Below are positions 13,001 to 56,967 of a stretch of DNA of 64,000 nucleotides, piece by piece (within the stretch, counting starts at the first letter, position 1; each line of letters begins with the position of its first letter). The notes below the pieces were generated by a model that saw only the letters and a list, made by a program, of their open reading frames with translations, made no database searches and was not told the DNA's origin. The stretch comes from Ficedula albicollis (lineage: Eukaryota; Chordata; Aves; Passeriformes; Muscicapidae), in the NCBI RefSeq assembly GCF_000247815.1, contig NC_021673.1:108643432-108707431 (forward strand). The letters run 5' to 3'. The position numbers and the translations under genes were made by a program.

Positions 13001-16000
13001 ATAAACCTGCATTCTCTGCAACTCAAAATTCTGTTAGATTCGAAAAAATTCACTTTTGAATTGTCATTCAGTACTGTATATATAGAGATGGTTTGTCAAG
13101 GCTAGGAACTAAAAAGTATCTTCCAAAAACACACTCCAAGCTCATGGTTCTGCCTTTACATTTCATTTACATCATTTACATTAAAGAATACACCAGTACC
13201 GAATATACACTTCAAATGAATATCATAATAAATGAAAGGAAAGAAATTATTTCAGAGCATCTCTTAGGGCTCGAAGTTTATGTCTGCTGAGACTGTTTAT
13301 TATATTAAGCACAGCTGAAAATGGTGCTGCAGTACCACCCCCAAGTCACAACACGTAACTTTGGGTGACCATGCCATGCCCAAGAAGCTGGCTTTTTCAG
13401 TGGATACACAATTTCAGCCATTTACACCACTTTCACAATATTAAAATTTTCCATTACCTGGTGATTCAAAATCTCCAACAAGTCTCAGCTGTTCTTACAA
13501 GACAGCTTCCTTAAATTGCAGCAGTGCCCCAGGGAGCCTGTGTCACTTAGCTTAGTGGCCATGCAGCACACAATGAAGTTGTTATGGAGACTGATGTCTC
13601 CCCAGCAATTATATGGTGCAATTAGTATTGGCTGCTACAACATAACTATGAAGCTGTCTCCATGGAAACTACCCAAAACCCGGTATTTTTAAGGTTTCAG
13701 CAGCTAGTCTTTTTTACAGACCCTTACAATGCAGTGAAGTTCACACTGACTGCCTTCTCTGCTTGAAGCTCAGCTGAGAAACACATTTTCTCTTCCAAGG
13801 TACTTGCATAGTCCCCATGGTGACTCACAGGAGTCAACTATGTATAGCAAGAATAAATGTACATATTTCATACGGAGAAGACCAGTCACAAAGCAATAAG
13901 GATTTTTACCATTTTTAAATGTCTTCATCCATATATGTGTGCACATCCACATGCATGACAGTGCACAAGGTATATAGATGGAGGAAGTGCAATTCTACTT
14001 TCAAGAACCCCTTCTTGGAATCCTTGAAAACTTCAAGGTCACAGAACTTCCTCTCTCAGATTAGAGATGCACTTCTAACCACATTGGTACCACAAAGAGC
14101 TCCTGCCAGTAGAGTCCAGATGGGTCTAGGACACAAATCTCCCTCTCTCTGCCAGGGTTTTGGCTTGCAGCTGCACAGTTTTTCCAGGTTGGGTGAGCAG
14201 ATATCTTGAGACAGTCTTGCGTGAAGTGCAGGATCTTTGCCGAATGAAAACGCACTGTGTTTATGGAACTTCAGTGGGAGTTTATGACATTTTTGCCAAA
14301 AGCTTTATGAGGTATAAGCCAAGAAAGCAATGGGATTTTCAGCCAAGAATCTCACTGGCACTTTTGCCCGAGCCAGCAGCATGCAAAGAAGACACTACAA
14401 TCTACAATATAACCAAGTGGCAAGTTCCAGAAAACCAAACACATTCTTTTTCTAGTTATGATATACGTATAAAAATTTTAAACAGACTTTTTGATTCCAG
14501 AATCCTGCTCCATTAAGAGAGACATAATGGATGAATAGAGAAGAACAAGGGAGAGGCACTTACTTCAGAAGGTACCTATGGCAAGACTCCTTTATAAATT
14601 TCCTGCAAGTAAATAGCGTCCAGCAGAATATTTTCTAGCACTTGCATGCTAAACAGCAGTGAGAGAGGAATTAGGAGGTATACAAATTGAAGCACATGTT
14701 TTGGCAGAGGCTTTAAGATTGCAACAATGTGAAAAGCATGAGTTCATTTTATTTCTCTTGGTTGGTTTGCCCCTGGAATTACAGCAGATGAAATCCTCAT
14801 GTGAAATGCTATATGTGAAGAGAGGTGCAGTGAGCATAACCAGGCTAAGAGCCCCAGAAGACCTGCAGTTGTGGCCTCTCCATTTCATGAGAAACAGAAA
14901 AAAAGAGAATTTCTGCTCTAATAAAAACATCAGTACTTTCCCAACCATTAAGATGGATATCATCAATTATTTTTGCACTGACATGAAGAGAGATCTAGTC
15001 TATCCATTCTTTTCAAGACACCATGGGGAGCAAAGAAGCAAAAACCCAGACACAAAATATAAAATCCAAGCCTACAGGAGTCATTCTGAATAGCAGGAGG
15101 GATTCTAAACAGACTCTATATATTTGGGGGGAAGACTAAACCTGCTGGGGTGTAAGTACACTTGGTACACAGAACCCACAGATAAGAGATGCTTTCAGAC
15201 ACTTTTGCAAAGCTGCTTTCGCAATGTCTGGCAGCCAGCATTAAACACAGGATGACCTGGGGCATACACATCTAAAGTTAACAAACAAGGAACCAAAGCA
15301 GCTGTCAGAGGATGCTTTTATGTATTAGGGAGCCTCCAACACTGCTTAGATAAATTATAGATTACATAATAGTGCCTGGGATGTTTATACAGAAAATAGT
15401 TGCACACTCCTGATCCGATTATTCTATATTTCCTTCCAACCCATGCATAGGAAAATCAGTGTAAACCTCAATGCAACTTAATTTCAGTTATTCAGTTTCC
15501 TTTCTTCAGGTAAGGGAGTAAGAAAAAGAGAATTCAAAATCCACTGACCTTCCCATTTTTTCTTCCTGCTTATAACAAGCTGCTTCAATAGGTTCCCACT
15601 GGAAACAAGCTGAATTCCCTACTACAAGTTTATTAGGATAACACTAAACATGATATGGGAATATAAATTCATAAGTAACCAGTATCTTGCTGAATTTTTC
15701 CATTCTATTAATGATCTAAATTATTTCTGCTACTTAACTTTTAGAGACCCTAACAGCCTTCATCACCAGATATAGATTGGCAGCCTTAATCAAAACAAAC
15801 TCACTGACAGCACTGTTAGAGCTCATTAGCATTCTCACCAGATGCTTCTGTCTGGATTTATGAGCATCTCCAGTTCTTTCTTTCCAGTACAAGACCCATG
15901 ATACAAGCACAGCTTTCAAATTAAAACAAGAAATCTCAGTACAGCTTCAAATCCTTGCTCTTCTGGGGATTAAATCTGTGCAAGGCTATGACAAAGCATT

Positions 16001-16388
16001 TCATATTTTTGGACCTCTTAAAAACTTCTTCTTTTAAATACAGATCACTTCACTGATTTTTTTTTAAATTTCTCAGGAATTTATACAGATAAGACTAACA
16101 CATACACTACTTGCTTTCACAGAAAAAGTGCAGAGAGCATTTGGCACTATAATTATCACACAGGACTTTATACACAGATGAAACCTGTGCTTATCTGTCT
16201 CTCTACAAAGCAATGCTCTGACATGAAAGCTGTCAGAAATCATTACAGGGAAGAATTTTAAAACCTCATGCATTGATTAAGTTGCCACGGCCGAAGAAAA
16301 GATCATAACAACAAGTTACAACCCAGCTCCAGTTTTTAAGTGAATGAAAAATTAGAGGGCAGGGAGGCCAAATATGTGAGCTTCACAA

Positions 16389-17357
16389 AGAATGTGTCCT
16401 TGGACGTGCAAAGCAGAGCCGATCAGATCTCACAGTTAATTTATTGGAAATGAAGCTGTGACAACGATCTCAGCCCCAGCTCATCAGTCACATATAGGTA
16501 CAAAGCATCCAAATGGAAAACAGATTTTCCGATTCCCTGCACCTCCCTAGAGGCCTGTGCTGCTGTCTGAGGACTACAGCATTCTCCTTTCTTGGCTCAT
16601 TTGCAAGATAAACATATTCTGGCCTCAAACGCTGCTCCTTTCCAACTGCTGGTGAAAACTCCAGTCAGTCTGAGAGATTAAGAGGATGATCTAGGGCACT
16701 ACTCAATCCAAGAAAAATGCTCATGTGGGAGCACAAAGCTGTTGTTGTGACCAGAGGCTTTTTTTTTTTCCACTGGATCCCATTCTGCAAGTCCAGATAC
16801 AAATACTTTCTATCTTTATTCTTTATCCACATTCACTTCCTTCCTTTTCTTTTTTTTTTTTTTTTTTTTTAAGGAGAATGTGTCCTTGGACGTGCAAAGC
16901 AGAGCCGATCAGATCTCACAGTTAATTTATTGGAAATGAAGCTGTGACAACGATCTCAGCCCCAGCTCATCAGTCACATATAGGTACAAAGCATCCAAAT
17001 GGAAAACAGATTTTCCGATTCCCTGCACCTCCCTAGAGGCCTGTGCTGCTGTCTGAGGACTACAGCATTCTCCTTTCTTGGCTCATTTGCAAGATAAACA
17101 TATTCTGGCCTCAAACGCTGCTCCTTTCCAACTGCTGGTGAAAACTCCAGTCAGTCTGAGAGATTAAGAGGATGATCTAGGGCACTACTCAATCCAAGAA
17201 AAATGCTCATGTGGGAGCACAAAGCTGTTGTTGTGACCAGAGGCTTTTTTTTTTTCCACTGGATCCCATTCTGCAAGTCCAGATACAAATACTTTCTATC
17301 TTTATTCTTTATCCACATTCACTTCCTTCCTTTTCTTTTTTTTTTTTTTTTTTAAGG
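16389..17357. repeat. Tandem duplication, 486 bp unit, nearly identical copies
   Basis: Copy 1 (16389-16874) and copy 2 (16875-17357) appear identical apart from the length of a terminal T run (21 versus 18). Each ends in the T run followed by AAGG. No coding is seen. It is a very recent duplication or an assembly duplicate. Confidence 0.93.
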
Positions 17358-17785
17358 AAACCAGACACTTAAACTTAAACAGATTTTTACAGTGCTAGTT
17401 AAACGCTGCTTTTCTGCACTTTTAAGATGATTTAAAATGTGATTGACACAGCCCTCATACCTGGGCAATGCTGAGCTGGATCAGTACATAGTTTTAACAT
17501 TTTCAAACACCTGCAGGAAGCAGCATTAATGATCAGACAGATGGAACTAAAATCTTAACTACAGAGTACATCAATCAATTGTAGATACAAGGTAAGGCAA
17601 GCTCCAATTCAGCTTGTTTTCTGCCTGTCTATGTCTGTCTCTGCTTTGATCCCTGTTCTAAAACTGATATACAGTGCTTCTAAACTTTTCAAGCATTCAC
17701 TGACTTCTAACCCCAAATCAGCTGCATTTCAGCACTTGGAGCAGCAGTTCCTCCATGCTTCTCATGCATCCTTAGATGGGTATGG

Positions 17786-18146
17786 TGGAATTTTAAAACA
17801 AGCCACATAGCAAGCTTTAAAACACTAGTGGGAGACATTAGAAACACTGCTACTGTTGATAAAATTACTAGTGCTACAGAAAGATCTCATGTCTTCATTA
17901 TTATTGCCCTCTTCAAACTCAAGATAAGACATATAATTTGACGGAACTTCAAAACAAACCACATAGCAAGCTTTAAAACACTAGTGGGAGTGGAATTTTA
18001 AAACAAGCCACATAGCAAGCTTTAAAACACTAGTGGGAGACATTAGAAACACTGCTACTGTTGATAAAATTACTAGTGCTACAGAAAGATCTCATGTCTT
18101 CATTATTATTGCCCTCTTCAAACTCAAGATAAGACATATAATTTGA
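17786..18146. repeat. Tandem duplication (156 bp units with a 49 bp partial copy between)
   Basis: Units at 17786-17941 and 17991-18146 match almost exactly. The segment 17942-17990 is a third, slightly diverged partial copy of the unit start. Confidence 0.88.
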
Positions 18147-19129
18147 GCGCTGGGTTAGAACCTACAACAGGAAAAGGACTAATTACTCTGTTACAAAACC
18201 CTTCCAAGCAAGATAATTAAACCATGTACATTAAAAAACCACACACTTTTAAGGCTAAAGAACAGATTAAATTCTCCCAGTGAAACAGGGACACGTTTTT
18301 AGTTGCTATGAAGGCACAAAATATCATTGACAACAGTGGCTAGAACAAAGTTTGTATCACTTAGGTCTAGAGATGGCCAAACCCCCACAAATCTAGAAAC
18401 CCTTGAACTCTGGGAAAACTTTGATCCAGTCCAGACTTTATGGCTCTGATCCACTTCAGCTGGAACGGGCCCAAATCTGCTTAAAATATATTTCACAACA
18501 CATCTTTGCCTGCATTTTTTTCCAGTAGGTCATAAATACCACACGTAAAACCATTTACCCTCATTCACAACACCTACTAACAGAGCCAGCTATTCCAACC
18601 TCCAACTCAGAATGTTAAACAAAACCAAAGCAACAAAAACAACAGCAACCAAAAAAATACTCAAGAGCAAGTTTTAGATCAGTTGACTTTGCTACCAAGG
18701 AGCAATAAGAAATCTAAGGTACTAAAATCTGCACAGTCAGAATGTTTGGAAGAAACTCAAACTAGTGAGAAACATCACGTGACTTGTACAGTGAAGAACA
18801 GCCTGCAAAGCACAGACCAATTCCTATCACTCCACTCCTGTTATCCCAATAAAAACCAGACTGATTTGACTACAGTTTCCAAAGCAGCATACTATGCAAA
18901 TCTACGGTTTGGGGGATCGACAGTGTAACAGCTTCATTCACTGTGGTAGGAAAGGTGAGATCACAAACCACATTAGAAGGTTGTGGTTTTCAGATGACCT
19001 AGCTGAAAGTAATAAAACAAAGTAAAATCTAACCAGGGAAAAGGAGTCTGACAAGCTCTTTTGACTGCTTTCACCACCGATAGTTGAAAAACGGAGTTGT
19101 TAATAGCTTAAATCAAGTACAGCCAGACC

Positions 19130-20265
19130 TTAGATCAACAGATCATAGGATAATTCCAGACGGAATGGACCTCAGGAGGTCAGACTGAGTTGCTTAAGGC
19201 TTTATCCAGTTGGGTCTTGTAAACCTTCAAAGAAGGAAACAGCACAGCCTTCCTGGGCAACCTCTGCCCTTGTCTGACTTGTCCTTTGGGTGAAAAAATT
19301 TTCCCTTGTACCTAATATGAACCTCTCTGTTTACTTTACACACCCCTACACAGCACTGTGAATAGCCTGGATCTGTCTTCTGGATGATTTCTCCATAGCT
19401 ACTGGGTGGCTGCTGTCTCTTAAGTGCTCCCAAAGATACCCCTCTTCCAGGCTGAACAAGCCTGTTGGTCCAGCAGCCACTCCCCAAAATGCAAGTGATA
19501 CAGTCCCCTGACTTTCCTGGCAACCCTCTGCCAAACTCATTCCAGTTTATCAATATCTTCCCTGTACTGAGGTGCCTAAAACAAGGCTCCCTATTCCAGA
19601 TGTTGACTAAGAAATTCTGAGGAGAGGGTCATGATCACTTCCACTAATTTACTGTCTATCCTATTATAAATACAGCCCAGGATACTTTGGGGTTTTTTAG
19701 CTGCTAGGGCACAGTGCTGCTTCATGTCCTGCTTGCTGCCAACTAAATTCTCAGGGTTTTTTTCCACAGAGTTGCTTCCCAGCTGTGCAGTCCTCAGGCT
19801 CTATTATTGCCACTGACTTTTCCTTCCCATGTGCAGGGCTTCACAGCTGCCCTTGATGAATTTTCTGAGATTTCTATTGGCCCATTCCTCCAGCCTGTCC
19901 AGATCCCTCTGCAAGGCAGCCCTATCCTTCCTATCTGGTGTCCCTTGGAAATGTGAGTGCACTCTCTTACTTCTCATTCTTCAGTGAAGATAATAAATAG
20001 GAAAGGACCCAGGACAGATCCCTGTGCCACTCCACTTGTCACAAGACTCCAGTTAGAGTAGGAATCATTAACCTCTACTTTTTGAATCTAACCAATTTTT
20101 ACCCATCTAGGTGTGTGCCCATCCAGACTGTAGCACTCTAATTTCTATATAATAATATTGTGGGACATACCATCAAAAACCGTGGTAATGTCAAGGCAAA
20201 TTACAACCTCAGCTCTCTCCTGCAACAAAAATAGTGAGAGTTCTGGTATTGAACTTCAGGGAATT
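19130..20265 (-). mobile_element. CR1 LINE fragment with reverse-transcriptase remnant
   Basis: On the minus strand the translation includes VTSGVAQGSVLGPFLFIIF, the conserved CR1 reverse-transcriptase motif (usually VTSGVPQGSVLGP). It is followed downstream by CR1-like coding and 3' untranslated sequence that ends near 19140 in the typical tail. Stops and shifts show it is dead. It lies just past TMEM241 exon 13. Confidence 0.85.
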
Positions 20266-20633
20266 AGTTGTAACTCTTGTCTTAGGAAAGACACACTATA
20301 AACAACTGCTGGTGCACACACTCATAGAAGGAGTATTCTCCTTAGAAAAATATAGGTTTGTATTACTGGGATTCAGTAGTCCAAATTCTTAGCAGCAATA
20401 ATCATCCCAGTTCTATTAGACTCAGTTTATACACAGTATTTCATCTCAGATAAAGATCCTGGGATATTACACACCTGATATTTGTTGCCTTAGCTCTGTG
20501 TGCAGGTTGCTCAGACAGGACCAAGAAAGCATCAAGGAGGAACAGCAAGAGGAACTAGAGAGATGGAGAAATTCCTCAGTTCTCCTGGGAGATGCACAGA
20601 CCCACTGTGTTCCTGTGAGGGTCTTTCTCTTAC

Positions 20634-52310
<31,677 letters not shown>

Positions 52311-52352
52311 GTCTGGCTCCGAGGCGCTCGGCACGGCAAAGAAGCGAGTCCA

Positions 52353-52790
52353 GAGGAGGATGCAAAGATCATCACAGGGCTGGAGCGTCTCTCCTGTGAA
52401 GATAGCCTGGGAGAGTTCGGGATGTTCAGCCCGCAGAGACCTTACACCAACCTTTTAGTACCTAAGGGGACCTGCAAGAGAGCTGCAAAGGGACTTTTTA
52501 CATGGGCATATAGTGGTAGAGGGAATAGCTTTAAACTGTTAAAAGAGGCTGGATTTAGTCTAGATGCAAGGAAGGTATTTTTATGGTGCAGGTGGTAAGA
52601 TGCTGGAATAGGAGGTAGACACACCATCCCTAGAAGTGTTCAAGGACAGGCTGAAGATGTTTAGCAGGATGTTCTGCCCTGGAATGTGGTAAAGCAACTT
52701 GGACAAGGCCCTATTTACAAGGCCAGTGGTGGACTGAGAGAGGACATTAAGCTGGTTTTGGTGTTGAATTATGATAACACCAGTCTAACA
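52353..52790 (+). mobile_element. CR1 3' fragment, sense
   Basis: It reads like the standard CR1 sense sequence: ATCACAGGGCTGGAGCGTCT, then the AGTACCTAAGGGGACCTGCA type segment, then CCATCCCTAGAAGTGTTCAA. The terminal part is diverged. It abuts the minisatellite at the TMEM241 start. Confidence 0.85.
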
Positions 52791-53479
52791 CATCAACTCC
52801 AAATTAACATCTTGACAGTGAGGTAAAGATTTGGCAGACAAACTGCTAAGCTGACCTGGAGATATATGACTGCCACTCAGTCACTTTACACAGTGAAAGT
52901 CCAGCCCATTTTCATATGGTTATGTTCTTCTAACATATCCCTTCTTAAAGTGTGTGTGAAGATTCCTCCTTTTGGTGAGGACACCCCTCAAAGTTAGTCC
53001 TTAAGGTTGAGTGAGTGAAAGAGATTTTGCCCATGGTCATTGGAGTGGGTGAGCAACATCAATATCTGTTTTAATAACTATTTAATTTTGCTAGTTTTAA
53101 CAGAATTGCTTTAATATAGCTGCTTTGATAGAGTGCACTGTACCATCCCATCCTATTAGTTTTACCTTCTATAGTGTGTAGTAAATAATTCTGATTAAGA
53201 TCTTTTTGTCTAATAATTTATCATAATGAATCATTCATTTTCTAGAAATAGATCTGGTTTGCCACCATTTACCCTACAGGACAAAGTTGTACAAAGGTTC
53301 AATCACACTTTTATAATTTCTTAAACTTAAACTGCTGACAGTCTGAGGCTAAGATTGGATCCAGCTGCACCTTGGTTCCTCTCTGAGAAGGAATTTAGAA
53401 AGCAAGGGGGTCCTTTCTGCATCTTATGGCTCAATGGAAAGGCTCCTCTAAAAAACTCTGTCTGAAGCTCCAACTCCCA

Positions 53480-53580
53480 CCCATGACAAGAAGTCCCTGC
53501 TTACTGCATGGGGCTGGACTAGATGACTCACTTTAAAGGCCCCTTCCAACCAACTATTCCATGATCCTATGATTCACTGG
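53480..53580 (+). mobile_element. CR1 3' end, sense
   Basis: GGGGCTGGACTAGATGACTC, then GGCCCCTTCCAACCAACTAT, then an ATTCCATGATCCTATGATTC tail, which is the classic CR1 3' end. It may be part of the same insertion as the copy at 52.4-52.8 kb. Confidence 0.8.
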
Positions 53581-55139
53581 TGACATGTGAACTATAAATA
53601 TCCCAGGCAGGTGAGAAGCAGTGAAAGGCACACCCTGTTAGGTCATGGTTACTGGGTGATCTTTTATTACGGCCTAGGTAAGCCTTGTTTTTCCCAGTCC
53701 TGGTATTAGCAAGGCCCTACCTTTGCAGTCCTTACCTTGACTTTGCTCAGGTAACACAAAACACAGGGCCCTCTCTGTACACGCACACTCTCTTTCTAGA
53801 GGACAGAGCAAAGCAGCATAAAGAAGGAACCTTATCTATGAGCATAGCTTAAACTATGGAGGGAGGGAGGCACTAAGTGGTCAAATCCAGGCCATAAAAT
53901 GAGCCTGTCTAACCTGCTATGTTTAGCCTCAAAAGACAAGGTCAACAGAGTGTGACAGCTGAACAGCTGACCTGCACCAAGATATATTCAAGTATTTTGG
54001 TGCATCAGACCTGATCCTTTCTGTTTTGTAAGGCGGTGGTCCAACACAGACACCGATTTCCAGTGCTGAAATGTTTGGTCCATGCAGGCTCACAGAGATC
54101 ACTGATGAGCCACTGTGTTAGAGATGGCAGGGTATGTAGTACAGCATTTCCACTTTGCAGAGCACCTGTTTACATACAAATGTCAAATGTGTATTTGGCA
54201 AACAAAGGCACACTTTGCATTGTGCCACAAATTCAGCCTGTAAATCTTTAAAAAAGAGTAAGTAAAGTTTATAGATATCTACAAAGACTAACATAAACAT
54301 GCAGTAGGAGTACTTTTGACTTTTTATTACAGTGGGGTATCAATTTGATGCAAAATATTACAGTGATATCTCTGAGCTTTTTGCAGCATTTCTTAGTACA
54401 AGTGGAAGACTTGAGAAAAGATGATATATTTTCTTACAGCCAAAAACAGAGGCAGGTTTGAATTCTTGTAGGCCACTTACAGTGAGGGATTAAGAATGAA
54501 GATGTAAATTTCTGCTAATGTTGTTTATCAGGACTGACTTGAGTTACATACAAAGCAATCACTATGCAGCTTTAGAATTATTTTGATAGGGAAGTTTCTG
54601 CTCTATCTAGATTTTTGACTGTTTTTATTGGGAGGTATGAATGTGTCACAAATGATTTTGTTTATGCATCATTTCACAGAACATTTCTTCTTAACACAAT
54701 TCAGTTCAAAGCTTGAACCCTTCAGATAAGAGGTCATGGGATCAAGCCTAATCAGGAAATACTTAAGAGATTAAAATAGAAGACTTATTTTTGAAAATAA
54801 AAAAATGTAATAAAAATACAGGAATATTTAGTCACTGTTCATGTCTTTCTGAATCAAAACCTACCAAAACCCATTTTCTTAATCAGTGCTAGTACAGCTG
54901 TGCAAGAATAATGATTTTTCCCAGGGCAGCAGGACATTGCTTTGGTATTCTGCTCATATATTAAACTTAATTTTAGACAAAGGGAGAAGGGAGCAAGGCA
55001 GTAATCTTCAGACCCCAAAAGGCAGCTGCAAAGGGAAAGAAATAATCTCTTTTCACCAGGGCTAAGTGCAGAGAGGGTAAGAAACATGCTGGTACTGCAT
55101 CACCAGACAAAGCCACTCTCACCAGCACTGTTTGGCAGT

Positions 55140-55210
55140 GATGTGGTAACCATTGAACTTGATGATCTTAAATGTCTTTTACAACCTAAAGGATTCCATG
55201 ATCTTACAGT
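55140..55210 (+). mobile_element. CR1 3' end, short and diverged
   Basis: ACTTGATGATCTTAAATGTC, then ACAACCTAAAGGATTCCATG, matches the last ~65 bp of a CR1. Confidence 0.65.
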
Positions 55211-55824
55211 GCCTTCGTGGCACAAGCCTGTGTCATGCCTGCAGGCTGTGTGTTACAAGTCCAGGTCCCTACCCTCTTCCAAATGGTTTGTCTTTTAGTT
55301 GGGAACTTTCTGGGGTAATGAACTCTGGAACAGTGTCTTAGGAGATTGTAATGTATTACATCATTGCAGGTTGCTAAGGACAAATAAGAGGAACTTTGGC
55401 CAACTAAGCTGATTCTTGCACGGCTGAGAATTGATATGAACGGCCTTTACTGGGCCTGCCTGGCAGTACAGGCTTTGCTTGATGTAAAACAGGGAACTTA
55501 CTCCAAGCAGGCTGGGGGATGCCACAGAGGCTACAGAATCCCTTACCACTTCTGCCTGTGCAGACACCCGGCTTTCCTAGGCTGTTTTTCAGATTATCAA
55601 CAGAGACCATGCCATGCATTTCTCTGACTGCAGACAGATACCTTTTATTTTCCAGATAAACATTACTTATAAATTTGAGATGTAAAAGGCAGCAGGTCAC
55701 ATACAAAGAATTTAAACTTGTATCTACAGTGACTTACAGGATTGGGATCAAATTAATTTGTTGTATTTTTTTCCTGTTCCCTCAGTTACCTCCTGAAATA
55801 AAAACAAATGCCAACTATTTCATT

Positions 55825-56290
55825 TCACAGAACCACAGAATCAACTAGGTTGGAAAAGGCCTCTGAGGTCATTGAGTCCAACCTATGGCCAAACACCAAG
55901 TCGACTAGACCATGGGATTGAGTGCCACATCCAGTCTTTCCTTAAACACCTCCAAGAATGGCGACTCCATCACCACCTGGGACAGTACATTCCAATCTAA
56001 TCACCCTTTCTCTGAGGAAACTCTTCTAATGTCCAATCTAAACCTCTCTCGGCACAGCTTGAGGCCGTGTCCTCTGGTCCTGTTGCTTGTTTCCAGGGAG
56101 AAGAGGCCGAGCCCCAGCTGCCACAGCCTCCTCTCAGGTGGCTGTAGAGCGATAAGGTCACCCCTGAGCCTCCTTTCCTCATGGCTAAACACCCTCAGCC
56201 CCCTCAGCCGCTCCTAGGGCTTTTCTCCAGACCCTTCCAGCCCTGTTGCCCTTCTCTGGACATGCTCCAGCCCCTCAATGTCCTTCCTGA
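55825..56290 (-). mobile_element. CR1 3' fragment, antisense, just upstream of RIOK3
   Basis: It begins CACAGAACCACAGAATCAAC, then TAGGTTGGAAAAGGCCTCTG, and continues about 460 bp with good similarity to antisense CR1, including the CTTCTCTGGACATGCTCCAG segment. It ends about 150 bp before the G block over the RIOK3 promoter. Confidence 0.9.
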
Positions 56291-56436
56291 ACTGAGTCAT
56301 CCATTTGTTTCACCGCTGGCTTACTGTTTGATTTGCTGGGGTTGTTTTCCCCTCCCAGCGCTCCCTTGGTTGCTCCCCGAGCTAAAAACAGACGTCAGCC
56401 ATTTAACTTCTCCGTTCGGCGCCGCCGCCGGCCGGG

Positions 56437-56865
<429 letters not shown>

Positions 56866-56901
56866 CGCTGCCGCTGCCGCCCGCCCCTCCCTGCGTGCCC
56901 G

Positions 56902-56967
56902 ATGGACTCGGTGGGAGTCGCCGCCGCCGCGCCCGACGCCGGGCCGGGCCCCGCCTGGCAGAGCAAG
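56902..56967 (+). CDS. RIOK3: RIOK3 exon 1 (coding part)
   Basis: 22 codons from ATG to the GTGAGC donor: MDSVGVAAAAPDAGPGPAWQ SK. Human starts MDLVGVA. The exon is GC-rich inside a CpG island. Its 5' untranslated part is readable only from 56866, because a G block precedes it. Confidence 0.93.

Larger units (their letters stand above)
52336..56400. other. Intergenic region between TMEM241 and RIOK3
   Basis: About 4 kb separate the two divergent CpG-rich starts. It is largely CR1 debris (sense copies at 52.4, 53.5 and 55.15 kb, an antisense copy at 55.8 kb) with AT-rich unique sequence between. No open frame looks real. Confidence 0.75.

Noticed and set aside
14659..15093. 144-codon plus-strand frame
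   Set aside because: It has no recognised motif, no splice or promoter context, and an equally long antisense frame; this is within chance for AT-rich DNA.
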